In this document: one piece after another, positions 10,669-21,042 of the stretch
How positions within the stretch are numbered: position 1 is the first letter of the stretch
Layout: each line of letters starts with the position of its first letter
Source of the DNA: Nitrosomonadales bacterium
Lineage (GTDB): Bacteria; Pseudomonadota; Gammaproteobacteria; Burkholderiales; Gallionellaceae
DNA length: 64,000 nt
Direction: 5' to 3'
NCBI GenBank assembly: GCA_016177795.1
Contig: JACOUM010000012.1
Coordinates: 124,001 to 188,000, forward strand
Position numbers and translations under genes: made by a program
The notes under the pieces: model-generated
Told to the model about the DNA's origin: nothing
Database searches by the model: none
Seen by the model: only the letters and a program-made list of their open reading frames with translations

Positions 10669-10991
10669 CAGACGCCAAAGCTTTCGCCGCAGCCACACTG
10701 ATTCTTCACATTCGGGTTATTGAATTTAAACCCTTCATTCAGGCCTTCGCGCGTGTAATCCAGCTCCATGCCGTCGACGTACGGCAGACTCTTCTGATCG
10801 ACCAGCACGGTGACCCCATGACTGGCGAACTGGAGATCATCGCCGCCCACTTCATCGGCAAACTCCAGTTTGTAAGCCATGCCCGAACAACCGCTGGTGC
10901 GCACGCCGATGCGCAAACCAACACCTTTGCCGCGCTTGGCAATAAAATTCTGCACATGCCTGGCCGCACTCTCAGTTAGCGTAATTGCCAT
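10668..10991 (-). CDS. iscA: A-type Fe-S carrier IscA
   Basis: A 107-residue protein beginning [16 protein letters not shown], with the three conserved cysteines Cys35 (TSGCSGMAY) and Cys99/Cys101 (NQCGCGESF). A-type carriers bind iron or [4Fe-4S] clusters and pass them to apo-targets. It lies three bases from iscU and overlaps hscB, within the isc operon. Confidence 0.97.
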   Translation of the reverse strand: MAITLTESAARHVQNFIAKRGKGVGLRIGVRTSGCSGMAYKLEFADEVGGDDLQFASHGVTVLVDQKSLPYVDGMELDYTREGLNEGFKFNNPNVKNQCGCGESFGV

Positions 10992-10994
10992 GTT

Positions 10995-11417
10995 CTACCC
11001 CTTGCAAATTTCCCCGCAGGCCGGCGTCTCCACCACCGCGTTGTGTTTGTTCTTGTAATCCGCCACTGCCGCCTTGATGGCGTCTTCCGCCAGAATCGAG
11101 CAGTGGATTTTCACCGGCGGCAAGGCCAGCTCTTCGGCAATCTGCGTATTCTTGATCTGCAAGGCCTGATCGACCGTCTTGCCCTTGACCCATTCGGTCA
11201 CCAGCGAACTGGACGCGATCGCCGAGCCGCAGCCGTAAGTCTTGAACTTGGCATCTTCAATCACGCCATCCTTGCCGACCTTGATCTGCAATTTCATCAC
11301 ATCACCGCAGGCAGGAGCGCCGACCATGCCGGTTCCCACTTCCGCTGCGTCTTTGTCCATGGAACCGACGTTGCGCGGATGATCGTAGTGATCCAGTAAT
11401 TTTTCGCTATAAGCCAT
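10995..11417 (-). CDS. iscU: Fe-S scaffold protein IscU
   Basis: A 140-residue scaffold with cluster-ligating cysteines in GAPACGDVMK, KTYGCGSAIA and KIHCSILAED, and the HscA-binding loop ELALPPVKIHC. Clusters are assembled here from IscS-derived sulfur. The C-terminus has an additional Cys (TPACGEICKG), slightly longer than the E. coli protein. Tightly packed between iscS and iscA. Confidence 0.97.
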   Translation of the reverse strand: MAYSEKLLDHYDHPRNVGSMDKDAAEVGTGMVGAPACGDVMKLQIKVGKDGVIEDAKFKTYGCGSAIASSSLVTEWVKGKTVDQALQIKNTQIAEELALPPVKIHCSILAEDAIKAAVADYKNKHNAVVETPACGEICKG

Positions 11418-11429
11418 TTTGCGCTCCTT

Positions 11430-12638
11430 TCAATGTGCCGCCCACTGCACCGAATTCAAGTCCACGCCATCCTGGTACATTTCCCACAGCGGTGACAGTT
11501 CGCGCAGCTTGCCAATCTTGTTTTTCAGCAACTCGATCACGTAATCCACTTCTTCGACCGTGGTGAAACGTCCGATACTGAAGCGGATCGAGCTGTGTGC
11601 CAGTTCATCGCTGCGACCCAGCGCGCGCAGCACGTAGGATGGCTCCAGACTCGCCGAGGTACAGGCCGAACCGCTGGACACCGCAACATCCTTGATCGCC
11701 ATCATCAGCGATTCGCCCTCGACAAAATTGAAGCTGAGGTTGAGATTGTGCGGCACGCGCCGCTCCATATCGCCGTTGATATGCACTTCCTCCATGGACA
11801 TCATGCCTTTCAGCAGGCGGTCGCGCAGCATGCGTACACGCTCGTTCTCCTGCGCCATCTCTTCTCTGGCAATGCGGAATGCCTCACCCATGCCGGCGAT
11901 CTGGTGCGTCGGCAGCGTACCGGAGCGCATGCCGCGCTCGTGCCCGCCACCGTGCATCTGTGCCTCCAGTCGCACGCGCGGCTTGCGCCGCACGTACAGC
12001 GCGCCGATGCCTTTGGGGCCGTAGGTCTTGTGCGCGGAAAATGACATCAGGTCGACTTTCAACTGCTGCAGATCGATTGCCACCTTGCCGGTCGCCTGCG
12101 CCGCATCGACGTGGAACAGAATGCCCTTGTCGCGGCAGATTTCGCCGATGGCGGCGATATCCTGGATCACGCCGATCTCGTTATTCACCAACATGACGGA
12201 TACCAGCACGGTGTCGGAACGCAACGCCGCCCTGAATTTTTCCAGATCAAGCAGGCCATTCGGCTCGGGGTCGAGGTAGGTTGCGCTGAAGCCTTCGCGC
12301 TCCAGTTCGCGCACGGTATCGAGCACTGCCTTGTGCTCGGTGCTCATGGTGATGACATGCTTGCCCTTGCCCTGATAGAAATGCGCCGCACCCTTGATGG
12401 CGAGGTTGTTCGATTCGGTGGCGCCGGAAGTCCAGATGATTTCCTTGGGATCGGCATTCACCAGCGCGGCGACCTGCTCGCGCGCCAGCTCTACCGCCGC
12501 ATCGGCTTCCCAGCCGAAAGCGTGGGAACGGCTGGCCGGATTGCCGAACTTCTCGGTGAGATAGGGGATCATCACCGACGCCACGCGCGGGTCAACCGGC
12601 GTGGTCGCGGAATAATCCATATAAATCGGGAGCTTCAT
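11430..12638 (-). CDS. iscS: Cysteine desulfurase IscS
   Basis: The start [19 protein letters not shown] is chosen because AAGGA lies about 10 bases upstream; another Met three codons earlier is too close to it. The 402-residue PLP enzyme has the Schiff-base lysine in [10 protein letters not shown] and the mobile active-site cysteine in [16 protein letters not shown]. It releases sulfur from cysteine for Fe-S clusters and tRNA thiolation. Length equals the canonical IscS (404 in E. coli). Confidence 0.98.
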   Translation of the reverse strand: MKLPIYMDYSATTPVDPRVASVMIPYLTEKFGNPASRSHAFGWEADAAVELAREQVAALVNADPKEIIWTSGATESNNLAIKGAAHFYQGKGKHVITMSTEHKAVLDTVRELEREGFSATYLDPEPNGLLDLEKFRAALRSDTVLVSVMLVNNEIGVIQDIAAIGEICRDKGILFHVDAAQATGKVAIDLQQLKVDLMSFSAHKTYGPKGIGALYVRRKPRVRLEAQMHGGGHERGMRSGTLPTHQIAGMGEAFRIAREEMAQENERVRMLRDRLLKGMMSMEEVHINGDMERRVPHNLNLSFNFVEGESLMMAIKDVAVSSGSACTSASLEPSYVLRALGRSDELAHSSIRFSIGRFTTVEEVDYVIELLKNKIGKLRELSPLWEMYQDGVDLNSVQWAAH

Positions 12639-12657
12639 TTTCTTCATCTTCCTTGCG

Positions 12658-13131
12658 CTAAACCGTAATCACTATGGGCGTTGCGCTTTTCTTGTTTACC
12701 TTGATGGGTCCGCTGGCCGGGCTCGTCCTGGCTTGGCTGTCCACCAGCTGTTGCAGCGTGATGGAGGACAAATAGTCATAAATGTGTTCGTTGAGCCCCA
12801 CCCACAATTCGTGGGTAAGACACTGGCGGTCATCGAAACAGTTACCTTTCCCGCCGCAACCGGTTGCATCCAGGGGCTCATCCACCGCCACAATGATTTC
12901 GGCTATGGTAATTTTGTCCGCAGGCCGGGCAAGGTGATAGCCGCCGCCCGGACCGCGCACGCTTTTCACGATTTTGCGGCGGCGCAGCCTGCCGAACAAT
13001 TGCTCCAGATAAGAGAGCGAAATCTTCTGCCGTTCGCTGATTGCAGCCATGGTTACCGGGCTGTCTCCGCTGCACATCGCCAAGTCGGCCATTGCCGTCA
13101 CGGCAAAACGTCCTTTGGTCGTTAATCTCAT
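12658..13131 (-). CDS. iscR: Fe-S-sensing transcriptional regulator IscR
   Basis: A 157-residue Rrf2-family regulator beginning [18 protein letters not shown], with a winged-helix DNA-binding region (residues 10-70) and the cluster-binding Cys92, Cys98 and Cys104, with His107 as fourth ligand. Holo-IscR represses its own operon; apo-IscR acts on other sites. It is the first gene of the isc operon, and a matching IscR box and promoter lie about 70-105 bp upstream, so autoregulation is well supported. Confidence 0.97.
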   Translation of the reverse strand: MRLTTKGRFAVTAMADLAMCSGDSPVTMAAISERQKISLSYLEQLFGRLRRRKIVKSVRGPGGGYHLARPADKITIAEIIVAVDEPLDATGCGGKGNCFDDRQCLTHELWVGLNEHIYDYLSSITLQQLVDSQARTSPASGPIKVNKKSATPIVITV

Positions 13132-13203
13132 TTCATTCTCCAGTCATCACATCGCTAGGATTACCCACGAGGCAGGATAATTCCCCTGAGGCCTTGTAGG
13201 GAA

Positions 13204-13236
13204 ATAATATAATACCCGAATTTTTTAGTCAACTAT
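13204..13236 (-). promoter_or_regulatory. isc operon promoter with overlapping type 1 IscR site
   Basis: On the minus strand TTGACT (13232-13227) and TATTAT (13209-13204) are separated by 17 bases, a near-consensus sigma70 promoter. The 25-bp sequence at 13236-13212 follows the type 1 IscR consensus (ATASYYGACT, four A/T bases, then YAGTCRRSTAT) with only two mismatches in the second half. The site covers the -35 element, so binding would block polymerase. It overlaps the last codons of cysE. Confidence 0.85.
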
Positions 13237-13956
13237 CTTGTTCAGATGATTCGGGTCGAATTTGTCGGCCGTGGCGCGCTCCTCCTCGACCGCCACTCCC
13301 ATCTTTTCGAGTTGCTGCAGAATGAAATCGATGCGCTGGTCCACCGTCACGCTATGCCCGAGCAGGCCATGTATCGCCTTGGAGAGGGGATCATTCTGAT
13401 CATTGCCGATGCCATACGCATTGAAGCCGCCGGCACTTTTTTTCTCTTCATCGAGAATACGCGCAGGGATGCCCGCCGCCGTCGCGCCCGCCGGCACGTC
13501 CTTCACCACCACCGCATTCGAGCCGATTTTTGCACCGTCGCCGATGGTAATCGGGCCGAGTATCTTGGCCCCGGCACCCACGACCACGCCATTGCCCAAG
13601 GTGGGATGCCGCTTGCCTTCCTTCCATGAAGTACCGCCCAGCGTGACGCCGTGGTAAAGCGTAACGTCATCGCCAATTTCGGCGGTCTCGCCGATCACCA
13701 CGCCCATGCCGTGATCGATAAAAAAACGCCGCCCGATGGTTGCGCCGGGATGAATCTCGATGCCGGTCAGGCCACGCGCGATGTGCGACAGAAAGCGTGC
13801 CAGCCACTTGAACCCGTTATGCCACAGGGTATTTGCCAAGCGGTGCAGGATGCGCGCGTGCAGGCCCGGATAGCAGGTCAGCACCTCGAAAGTGGTGCGC
13901 GCTGCGGGATCGCGGTCGAATACGCTGGCAATGTCTTCTTTAATTTTGCTGAACAT
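13225..13956 (-). CDS. cysE: Serine O-acetyltransferase
   Basis: The start [19 protein letters not shown] is the usual family start; upstream in-frame Mets lie inside trmJ. The 243-residue protein has the helical N-terminal domain followed by left-handed beta-helix hexapeptide repeats ([37 protein letters not shown]). It acetylates serine for cysteine synthesis. This shorter form is common next to iscR. It supplies the cysteine used by IscS, and its terminal codons double as the isc promoter region. Confidence 0.95.
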   Translation of the reverse strand: MFSKIKEDIASVFDRDPAARTTFEVLTCYPGLHARILHRLANTLWHNGFKWLARFLSHIARGLTGIEIHPGATIGRRFFIDHGMGVVIGETAEIGDDVTLYHGVTLGGTSWKEGKRHPTLGNGVVVGAGAKILGPITIGDGAKIGSNAVVVKDVPAGATAAGIPARILDEEKKSAGGFNAYGIGNDQNDPLSKAIHGLLGHSVTVDQRIDFILQQLEKMGVAVEEERATADKFDPNHLNKIVD

Positions 13957-14713
13957 CCGGATGCTCTTCCAAATAGCGTGATTTGAGGCGCGCATTGTAC
14001 TCGGTTGTAACAGACAGGATACCGCGCAGGATGTTGATTTCCTCCTGCTCCGGCCGCGCCCGCGCATAAAGCCGGCGCAGGCGCTGCATTAAACGCGCCG
14101 GATTCTGCGTGGTGAAAAAACCGATCTCGGACAGCGTCCTTTCCAGATGCGCATACAGCCCTTCCAATTGTTCATGCGGCGCCGGCAGTATCTCCTGCGC
14201 GCTCGGCGTATAGCTTTGCGCCGCCACATTCAACTCATACGCCATCACCTGCACCGCAGCGGCCAGATTAAGCGAGGAGAAATCCGTATCGGCCGGAATA
14301 TTCACCAATGCCTGCGCCTTGCCAGTTTCCTCATTGGTCAGGCCGGACATTTCGGTGCCGAACAGCATGGCCACCGGTTGCCGCTCCGCCTGTTGCAGCA
14401 ACTCCGGCATCGCCTCGCGCGGCGTCTTCACCTCGATGGAGATATCGCGCCGCCGCGCCGTCATCGCCACGGTGAACACCACGCCATGCAATGCCTCGTC
14501 GACCGAGCTGCACACCACTGCATTGCGCAGCAAATCATCGGCACCCGCCGCCATCGCGTCGGCCTGCGCATCGGGGAAATGGCGCGGGTTGATCAGGTAC
14601 AGCTGGCGCAATCCCATCGTCTTCATCGCGCGCGCCGCCGCGCCGATGTTGCCGGGATGGGTGGTGTGGCTGAGCACCACCCGAATATTTCCGAAAGGAT
14701 TCTGTTTATTCAA
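13940..14713 (-). CDS. trmJ: tRNA (Cm32/Um32) methyltransferase TrmJ
   Basis: A 257-residue SPOUT-class methyltransferase. The N-terminal signature [20 protein letters not shown], the [14 protein letters not shown] loop and the knot segment [18 protein letters not shown] identify TrmJ (RNA methyltransferase TrmH family, group 1). It 2'-O-methylates position 32 of tRNAs. Its 3' end overlaps the cysE start by 17 bases, a gene order seen in other proteobacteria. Confidence 0.93.
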   Translation of the reverse strand: MNKQNPFGNIRVVLSHTTHPGNIGAAARAMKTMGLRQLYLINPRHFPDAQADAMAAGADDLLRNAVVCSSVDEALHGVVFTVAMTARRRDISIEVKTPREAMPELLQQAERQPVAMLFGTEMSGLTNEETGKAQALVNIPADTDFSSLNLAAAVQVMAYELNVAAQSYTPSAQEILPAPHEQLEGLYAHLERTLSEIGFFTTQNPARLMQRLRRLYARARPEQEEINILRGILSVTTEYNARLKSRYLEEHPDVQQN

Positions 14714-14796
14714 AACGTGATTCCAACTAAAATGCGCACCGAGGGAACCGTTCAGTCGTTCCCGAATTTTTCAGCTCATTAAAAAGGTCGTAACTT

Positions 14797-15594
14797 ATGC
14801 ACCCCATGCTCAACATCGCGGTGAAGGCCGCGCGTCGCGCCGGCAACCTGATTCACCGTTCTGCCGACAAGATCGACCACCTTACCGTAACGAGAAAATC
14901 CCACGCGGATTTTGTCAGCGAAGTGGACCGCGCCGCCGAGCAAACCATCATCCAGACCTTGCTGGATGCCTATCCGGACCATGCAATTCTAGCAGAAGAG
15001 AGCGGCAGCCAAGGCGAGTCCGAGTACCTGTGGATCATCGATCCGCTGGATGGCACGACCAATTTTTTGCATGGCCTTCCGCAGTTCGCCGTGTCCATCG
15101 CCTTGCAGCACAAGGGCATCATCACCCAGGCGGTGGTGTACGACCCGACCAAGAATGAACTGTTCACCGCCACGCGCGGACGCGGCGCATTCCTCAACGA
15201 CAAGCGCATCCGCGTGACCCGGCGCGTGCAACTCGCCGACAGTCTGATCGGCACCGGCTTTCCTTATACCCGGTTTGAGCACATGGATGCCTACATGGCG
15301 ATTTTCCGCGATTTGTTGCAGAAAACCGCCGGCCTGCGCCGCCCCGGCGCCGCCGCGCTGGATCTGGCCTGGGTGGCAACGGGCCGCTATGACGGTTTCT
15401 TCGAGACCGGACTCAAGCCGTGGGATATCGCCGCCGGTTGCCTGCTGATTACCGAAGCGGGCGGCATGGTCAGCGACCTGCACGGCTCGGATACCCATCT
15501 CAAGACCGGCCACCTCTGTGCCGGCAATCCCGACATCCACGCACAACTGCTGAAAGCCATCGCGCCACACCTCACCGCTGGGCTGAAGAAGTAA
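14797..15594 (+). CDS. suhB: Inositol-1-monophosphatase family protein SuhB
   Basis: A 265-residue Mg-dependent phosphatase with the metal-binding motifs [16 protein letters not shown] and [18 protein letters not shown]. coli SuhB hydrolyses inositol phosphates and also acts with NusA/NusB in rRNA antitermination. It is divergent from trmJ, the usual arrangement in gammaproteobacteria and betaproteobacteria. Confidence 0.95.
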   Translation: MHPMLNIAVKAARRAGNLIHRSADKIDHLTVTRKSHADFVSEVDRAAEQTIIQTLLDAYPDHAILAEESGSQGESEYLWIIDPLDGTTNFLHGLPQFAVSIALQHKGIITQAVVYDPTKNELFTATRGRGAFLNDKRIRVTRRVQLADSLIGTGFPYTRFEHMDAYMAIFRDLLQKTAGLRRPGAAALDLAWVATGRYDGFFETGLKPWDIAAGCLLITEAGGMVSDLHGSDTHLKTGHLCAGNPDIHAQLLKAIAPHLTAGLKK

Positions 15595-15602
15595 AGACTG
15601 CC

Positions 15603-18257
15603 ATGTCCGAAACACCCGATGGCAATGCGCCGCATGTGACGGGGAATCACACCCCGATGATGCAGCAATACCTGCGCATCAAGGCACAGCATTCCGACAT
15701 GCTGCTGTTCTACCGCATGGGCGATTTCTACGAGCTGTTTCATGACGACGCGGTACGCGTGGCCAGGCTGCTCGACATCACGCTCACCCAGCGCGGCGCA
15801 TCCAACGGCCAACCGATCAAGATGGCCGGTGTGCCGTATCACGCCGCCGAGCAATACCTGGCGCGGCTCATCAGGCTGGGTGAATCGGTGGCGATCTGCG
15901 AACAGATCGGCGACCCCGCCACCAGCAAAGGGCCGGTCGAACGCAAGGTGGTGCGCATCGTCACCCCCGGCACGCTCACCGATTCCGCCTTGCTGGAAGA
16001 AAAGCGCGACAGCCTGCTGCTGGCGCTGCACGAGCGCAACAACGAAGTGGGGCTGGCGTGGCTCAATCTCGCCTCGGGAAAATTCTTCGTCGCCGAATGC
16101 AATGCCGGCCAACTGCCTGCCGAGCTTGAACGCCTGCAACCTTCCGAGATACTCGTCGCTGAAAACGCCCGCGCACCGCAACACAAAACCGCCGCGAGCA
16201 AATCGCTGCCCGCCTGGCACTTCGATCTGGAAACCGCGCGGCGCACACTGTGCCAGCAATTTTCCACGCTCGACCTGGCAGGTTTCGGCTGCGACGATTT
16301 CACCCTCGGCATCGAGGCCGCCGGCGCGCTGCTCGGCTATGCCAGACTCACCCAAGGACAGAACATCGCGCATGTGCGCGCCATGCAGGTGTATGGCGCC
16401 GACCAGTACGTACGCATGGACGCTGCCACGCGCCGCAACCTGGAAATCACCCAGACCCTGCGCGGCGAGCCCGCCCCCACCCTGCTCTCCCTGCTCGATG
16501 CCTGCGCCACCAATATGGGCAGCCGCTTGCTGCACCAGTGGCTGCATCATCCGCTGCGCGACCGGAATGTGCTGCGCGCGCGGCTGGATGCGGTGGAACA
16601 ACTCCAACTCCCCTCTTTCGCTGGCGGGATAACCAGCGACTTGGCGGCTTTGCCGCCTAGTCGAATGGCTAGTAGCTCTATCAGAGGGGCTGGGGGTGAG
16701 GGTTACCGCGCCGTCCACGACCAGCTCAAACCCTGCGTCGACGTGGAACGCATCACCGCCCGCATCGCGTTGCGCAGCGCCAGACCGCGCGATCTGTCCG
16801 GCCTGCGCGACACGCTGCTGACCTTGCCGCCATTGCATGCCGCGTTGGCGAAGTACGCTGCCCCGCTCATCAGTACATTGGCAGATGCGCTGCAAGCCGA
16901 CCCCACGCTGGTCGAGCTACTGCAAAAGACAATCAAGGCAGAACCTTCCTCAGTATTGAGAGAAGGCGGCGTGATCGCCGACGGCTTCGACGCCGAACTG
17001 GACGAGCTGCGCGGCATCCAGACCAACTGTGGCGATTTCCTGCTGGCGCTGGAAGCGCGCGAACGCGCGCGCACCGGCATCGCCAACCTGAAAGTCGAAT
17101 ACAACCGCGTGCATGGTTTCTACATCGAGGTGACGCATGCGCAAAGCGCCAACGTGCCGGACGATTACCGCCGCCGTCAGACGCTGAAGAACGCCGAGCG
17201 TTACATCACACCGGAACTGAAGACGTTCGAGGACAAGGCGCTGTCCGCCAACGAGCGCGCGCTGGCGCGCGAAAAATTCCTCTACGAACAACTGCTCGAC
17301 CGGCTCGCGCCGTTCATCGCGCAACTGCAGCGCATCGCCGCCGCGATCGCCGAACTCGACGTGCTCGCGACTTTTGCTGAAAGGGCTGCCACGCTGAACT
17401 TCAGCGCGCCGCAGTTCAGCGACGACGCGCAGATCAGCATCAGCAAAGGCCGGCATCCGGTGGTGGAAGCGCAGGTCGAGCAGTTCACACCGAACGACAC
17501 CATGATGAGTGATGCGCGCCGCACGCTGCTGATCACCGGCCCGAACATGGGCGGCAAATCCACCTACATGCGCCAGGTTGCATTGATCGCGCTGCTCGCG
17601 CATGTCGGCTGCTTCGTGCCCACGCAGCAAGCCATGCTCGGCGAGATCGACCAGATCTTCACCCGCATCGGCGCATCGGACGACCTCGCCAGCGGACGCT
17701 CCACCTTCATGGTAGAAATGACCGAGGCTGCCAACATCCTGCACAACGCCACCGAAAAGAGTCTAGTGCTGGTGGACGAGATCGGGCGCGGCACCTCCAC
17801 CTTCGATGGCCTCGCCCTCGCCTACGCGATCGCGCGCCACCTGCTGGAAAAGAACCGCAGCTACACGCTGTTCGCCACGCATTATTTCGAACTGACCCGT
17901 CTTGCCGAAGAATTCGCCCAGCTCGCCAACGTCCACCTCGCTGCCATCGAACACCAGCACAGCATCGTGTTCCTGCACTCGGTGAACGAAGGCGCGGCGA
18001 GCCAGAGCTACGGCCTGCAAGTCGCCGCGCTCGCGGGCGTACCGGGCAGCGTCATCCGTGCCGCGAAGAAACAACTGCTCAAGCTGGAACAGAACAGCGC
18101 CGCGCAGAATCCGCAGGGCGACCTGTTCGACCACAGCGCTGTGGAGCCTGAAGCAGAAGAGCATCCGGCGTTGCAGTCACTGCGCGAAACGCAGCCGGAT
18201 GAATTGAGCCCGAAAGAAGCGCTGGAGAGGCTGTACCAGTTGAAGAAGCTGGTGTAG
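15603..18257 (+). CDS. mutS: DNA mismatch repair protein MutS, with an in-frame repeat insertion
   Basis: The start [12 protein letters not shown] precedes the mismatch-contact domain ([14 protein letters not shown]), the usual start region. The protein has 884 residues. The Phe-x-Glu mismatch wedge (FYELF), the ATPase Walker [10 protein letters not shown] (about residue 645), [12 protein letters not shown] and the helix-turn-helix ([16 protein letters not shown]) are all present. Between LDAVEQLQ and AVHDQLKP (about residues 336-367) there is an insertion of roughly 30 residues encoded by a palindromic repeat; it lies in the lever domain region. The frame is preserved, so the protein may remain functional. 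Confidence 0.97.
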   Translation: MSETPDGNAPHVTGNHTPMMQQYLRIKAQHSDMLLFYRMGDFYELFHDDAVRVARLLDITLTQRGASNGQPIKMAGVPYHAAEQYLARLIRLGESVAICEQIGDPATSKGPVERKVVRIVTPGTLTDSALLEEKRDSLLLALHERNNEVGLAWLNLASGKFFVAECNAGQLPAELERLQPSEILVAENARAPQHKTAASKSLPAWHFDLETARRTLCQQFSTLDLAGFGCDDFTLGIEAAGALLGYARLTQGQNIAHVRAMQVYGADQYVRMDAATRRNLEITQTLRGEPAPTLLSLLDACATNMGSRLLHQWLHHPLRDRNVLRARLDAVEQLQLPSFAGGITSDLAALPPSRMASSSIRGAGGEGYRAVHDQLKPCVDVERITARIALRSARPRDLSGLRDTLLTLPPLHAALAKYAAPLISTLADALQADPTLVELLQKTIKAEPSSVLREGGVIADGFDAELDELRGIQTNCGDFLLALEARERARTGIANLKVEYNRVHGFYIEVTHAQSANVPDDYRRRQTLKNAERYITPELKTFEDKALSANERALAREKFLYEQLLDRLAPFIAQLQRIAAAIAELDVLATFAERAATLNFSAPQFSDDAQISISKGRHPVVEAQVEQFTPNDTMMSDARRTLLITGPNMGGKSTYMRQVALIALLAHVGCFVPTQQAMLGEIDQIFTRIGASDDLASGRSTFMVEMTEAANILHNATEKSLVLVDEIGRGTSTFDGLALAYAIARHLLEKNRSYTLFATHYFELTRLAEEFAQLANVHLAAIEHQHSIVFLHSVNEGAASQSYGLQVAALAGVPGSVIRAAKKQLLKLEQNSAAQNPQGDLFDHSAVEPEAEEHPALQSLRETQPDELSPKEALERLYQLKKLV
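16609..16703 (+). repeat. Palindromic repeat inserted in frame in mutS
   Basis: Ends are imperfectly complementary (TCCCCTCT at the left, AGAGGGGC at the right). A central core (16631-16689) starts ACCAGCGACTTGGC, has a GGCGGC-TTT-GCCGCC hairpin, then GCCTAGTCGAATGGC. The same core occurs in reverse orientation in the helicase gene at 30041-30103. The right end GGCTGGGGGTGAGGG is typical of REP-like intergenic repeats, but here it is coding. Confidence 0.85.
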
Positions 18258-18292
18258 CGTTAGAATGGGAATCGTTCATCTTGTCCAAAATT

Positions 18293-20440
18293 ATGACTGA
18301 TAAGTTTGAAATTATTAGTGGTCACAATAGGACAGCTCCATTCCTAGATGATGTCCAAAAAGCGGCAGATGAGCACCGCAATTCACTAGGCTTTTTTGCG
18401 AGAAGCGTATATGAAGAGTTTGCGAGACGAGATCTTTTATTTGTTCTCGTAGAAAACACTCCTGATGGTCGCCGCTATGCCGGTCATTTGCTATTTGATT
18501 GCACCTTTCCACGAGCAAAAATCGTTCAGATGTTTACGCTGGAGAAATATCGGCGTCGTGGATTGGCAACACGACTCATTAACCATCTGCGCGAAATCCT
18601 CACAAAAGATGGATTCACGTCAATCTATGCTCGAGTGGCAGAAGATCTTGTTGAAGCTAATGCATATTGGAATCAGCAAAAGTTCTATGTACAGAGGGTC
18701 GCAGAAGGGGGCTCTGCTCGCAAAAGGAAGATTCTTGTTCGTTGCCATGAACTCACAACCCCTCAACTTTTCCCTTCTAGTGGAATTCATGCAGATAATC
18801 CCCTTGGGCTAGCAACAGCCTCGACCAGCGATATCCCACTATTCTTGCTAGATTTAAATGTATTGTTTGATTTGTCACCTAGGCGTCTGCGCCACGATGA
18901 AGTTGCAAGTTTATTTCAGGCTGAGCGCATGAACTTTTGTCGTCTCGCAATCAGTTCTGAAATTCGGGAGGAACTAAGACGGACTGCCCATCAAGGGAAG
19001 ACCGACCCAATGGAATCTTTCATAAACATCTTTCCCTCCTTTCCCCTTTTTCAAGGCAGCGACTCGGAAGCATTACTTGAAGATTTAGCTTCAATAATTT
19101 TTCCTAAAAAAAATAAGATATCCAAACTAACTTCTAATGACAAATCAGACCTGCGTCATGCAGCCACTGTAATTCAGCACAAATTAGCTGGCCTAATTAC
19201 AAATGACAATGCAATTCTGGAGGCATCTCAGCAAATTAAGGCCAAGTACAGTATAGAAGTTCTATCGCCATCCGCCTTCAAGCTAGACGAGTCCATCCCC
19301 CTTGGAGAGAACAAATTTGAAACGTCCAATGATTCCACGCTAGCCCTTCTTGAGGTTTCCAACACAGACGAAACAGCCATTCACGCCCTACTCTCGAATC
19401 TGAAGCTGTCCGGCTCCTCAATTTCTAGCGGATGGTTACCGACCGAGGCACATGGGCGAATTGCAACACGTTGTGCCGTATGGAATGACACAACACTAGT
19501 CGGTTATTTAACGTGGGCAGCCAGAGACAATACCGGTAGCGTAAGTGCTCGTGTTGCTGTGGACGAAACGAATCCTCATGCACTAAGTGCAGCGCGTATC
19601 CTTTTAATCTATTTGCTTGAACAGCTCTCACCCACCGGCCCTTACCAGATTCGACTCGAACTTCCGCCTCATCAGTCATATGTGCGAGAGTTAGCCTCAG
19701 GCTTCGGCTTCAGTCGATCACAAGATCAAAATAGCTTATCTAAAATTATTCTGGGCGGCGTTCTGACTAGAAGTACATGGAGTACCTATCAAGATAGGCT
19801 TGCCAGGAAAAGCAACCTTAAACTCCCTACGTCTATCCCAACATATCGAAGTACTGATCAACACATTCAAATCCTGACGCCTGATGGAAATCAGTCACAC
19901 GTACCCCTAGACACGCTTGAATCTTTGCTTTCACCCACATTATTCTGCTTACCCGGTCGCCCCGCAGTAATTACCCCAGTTCAACGTAGTTTTTCAGAGC
20001 CTTTACTTGGTCATTCCAAGCAATCATCCCTCCTTCCGTTAAGAACTGCTTCTTTATTTCATGATAGGCACTACCTAAGCAGCCCACGCACGCTTCAATA
20101 CTTCAAACGCGGGACTTTGATCCTCTTTTATGAATCCATAAAACAAAAAGGTCGAGGCGAAATAGTGGCAATAGCTCGGGTTCGCCAAGCATTCCTCAAG
20201 CCATGCAACACTTTTGAAAAGTCTGATTTTGAGCAATCGGTTCTTAACTCAACAATTCTTCCCAATATCGGAAAATCAAACATGAAAACTGTCACTGTAT
20301 TTGACAATATTTATCCCCTTCCTCACCCTGTGCCCCTAAAGTCATTGCAACGCATTGGATGCGGCCGACCAACTGACTTGATTACCACACACCCCATCAG
20401 CGATACCCAACTTCAAGAAATTCTCCAAGAGGCTTTTTAA
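18293..20440 (+). CDS. Multidomain GNAT-PIN-GNAT-PUA-like protein (novel architecture)
   Basis: About 715 residues from the ATG; a TTG four codons earlier (18281) with GGGA upstream is an alternative start. Residues 1-150 are a GNAT acetyltransferase domain (acetyl-CoA loop RRRGLATRLI). Residues 180-320 look like a PIN nuclease with four acidic positions: D187 (LLDLNVLFD), E223 (SSEIREEL), D286 (SDLRHAATVIQH) and D305 (TNDNAIL). Residues 345-500 resemble a second, more divergent GNAT. The C-terminal 150 residues (around RGTLILFYESIKQKGRGEIVAIARV) resemble a PUA/ASCH-like RNA-binding fold. It begins right after mutS, is visibly AT-richer than its neighbours, and is followed two bases later by an ASCH gene. 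Likely horizontally acquired; function unknown. Confidence 0.75.
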   Translation: MTDKFEIISGHNRTAPFLDDVQKAADEHRNSLGFFARSVYEEFARRDLLFVLVENTPDGRRYAGHLLFDCTFPRAKIVQMFTLEKYRRRGLATRLINHLREILTKDGFTSIYARVAEDLVEANAYWNQQKFYVQRVAEGGSARKRKILVRCHELTTPQLFPSSGIHADNPLGLATASTSDIPLFLLDLNVLFDLSPRRLRHDEVASLFQAERMNFCRLAISSEIREELRRTAHQGKTDPMESFINIFPSFPLFQGSDSEALLEDLASIIFPKKNKISKLTSNDKSDLRHAATVIQHKLAGLITNDNAILEASQQIKAKYSIEVLSPSAFKLDESIPLGENKFETSNDSTLALLEVSNTDETAIHALLSNLKLSGSSISSGWLPTEAHGRIATRCAVWNDTTLVGYLTWAARDNTGSVSARVAVDETNPHALSAARILLIYLLEQLSPTGPYQIRLELPPHQSYVRELASGFGFSRSQDQNSLSKIILGGVLTRSTWSTYQDRLARKSNLKLPTSIPTYRSTDQHIQILTPDGNQSHVPLDTLESLLSPTLFCLPGRPAVITPVQRSFSEPLLGHSKQSSLLPLRTASLFHDRHYLSSPRTLQYFKRGTLILFYESIKQKGRGEIVAIARVRQAFLKPCNTFEKSDFEQSVLNSTILPNIGKSNMKTVTVFDNIYPLPHPVPLKSLQRIGCGRPTDLITTHPISDTQLQEILQEAF

Positions 20441-20442
20441 TC

Positions 20443-20901
20443 GTGAAAAACGAAGAGCACATACTTATCTCGCTAACACCGCGTCATGCTGAAAACATCT
20501 TTGATGGGCATAAACATGTCGAACTTCGTCGTCGGACCATGCATATCTCACCAGGCACCACAGCATGGATTTATGTCAAACTACCAACTGGTGCCATTAC
20601 AGGTCGTGTAACTATTGCAGCTATTCATACATCATCTCCTGCTGTCTTGTGGTGTCGCTTTGGTACTGTTTCTGGCTTGTCTAAAAGTGAATTCTTTGAC
20701 TATTTTAGCGGCGTGACTGAAGGTGTTGCTCTAGAACTGTCTGATACCAAGGAACTTCGACAACCAATTTCCCTTTCATCGCTCAGAGAAATAAAGAGCA
20801 GTTTTCAACCACCGCAGTTTTTTGTCCGCCTTATAGCTTCTAATCCCGTCCTTAAGATTGCGATGAAAAAGCCGTTACGAAATGGGGCTTCGCATCGCTA
20901 A
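20443..20901 (+). CDS. ASCH-domain (PUA-like) protein
   Basis: A 152-residue protein starting at GTG two bases after the preceding stop, so the two genes are almost certainly co-translated. Residues 5-60 carry the ASCH pattern: ILISLTPRHAENIFDGHKHVELRRR, with a Gly-x-Lys-x-x-Glu-x-Arg core, then GAITGRVTIAAI. ASCH domains bind RNA or modified nucleotides, and some are RNA hydrolases. Base composition is AT-rich like its partner. Pairing with a GNAT-PIN protein suggests a joint role in RNA processing, stress or defence, but this is inference. Confidence 0.75.
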   Translation: MKNEEHILISLTPRHAENIFDGHKHVELRRRTMHISPGTTAWIYVKLPTGAITGRVTIAAIHTSSPAVLWCRFGTVSGLSKSEFFDYFSGVTEGVALELSDTKELRQPISLSSLREIKSSFQPPQFFVRLIASNPVLKIAMKKPLRNGASHR

Positions 20902-20956
20902 AGTAATTGCAGATTGTGTCCGGATTATTATTGAGTATTTCTTGATAGTCGAGGTC

Positions 20957-20997
20957 AAGGGGTCAGCGTCGCATTTCTTACACCGTACACGGCATCT
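20957..20997 (+). repeat. Left copy of a 41-bp imperfect direct repeat flanking ccdAB
   Basis: Begins GTCAGCGTCGCATTT and ends TCTACTG; about 33 of 40 positions match the copy at 21710-21750. The two copies bracket the toxin-antitoxin pair. Confidence 0.6.
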
Positions 20998-21042
20998 ACT
21001 GTTTTAGGGTACCGATTGGTACCGGAGTCGAATTGATTTCCA

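Noticed and set aside
15387-16895. A 502-codon frame on the minus strand over suhB and mutS
   Set aside because: It is the antisense shadow of strongly conserved coding sequence; composition is Arg/Gln/His/Gly-rich, with no ribosome site or family motif. High GC makes such long antisense frames common here.
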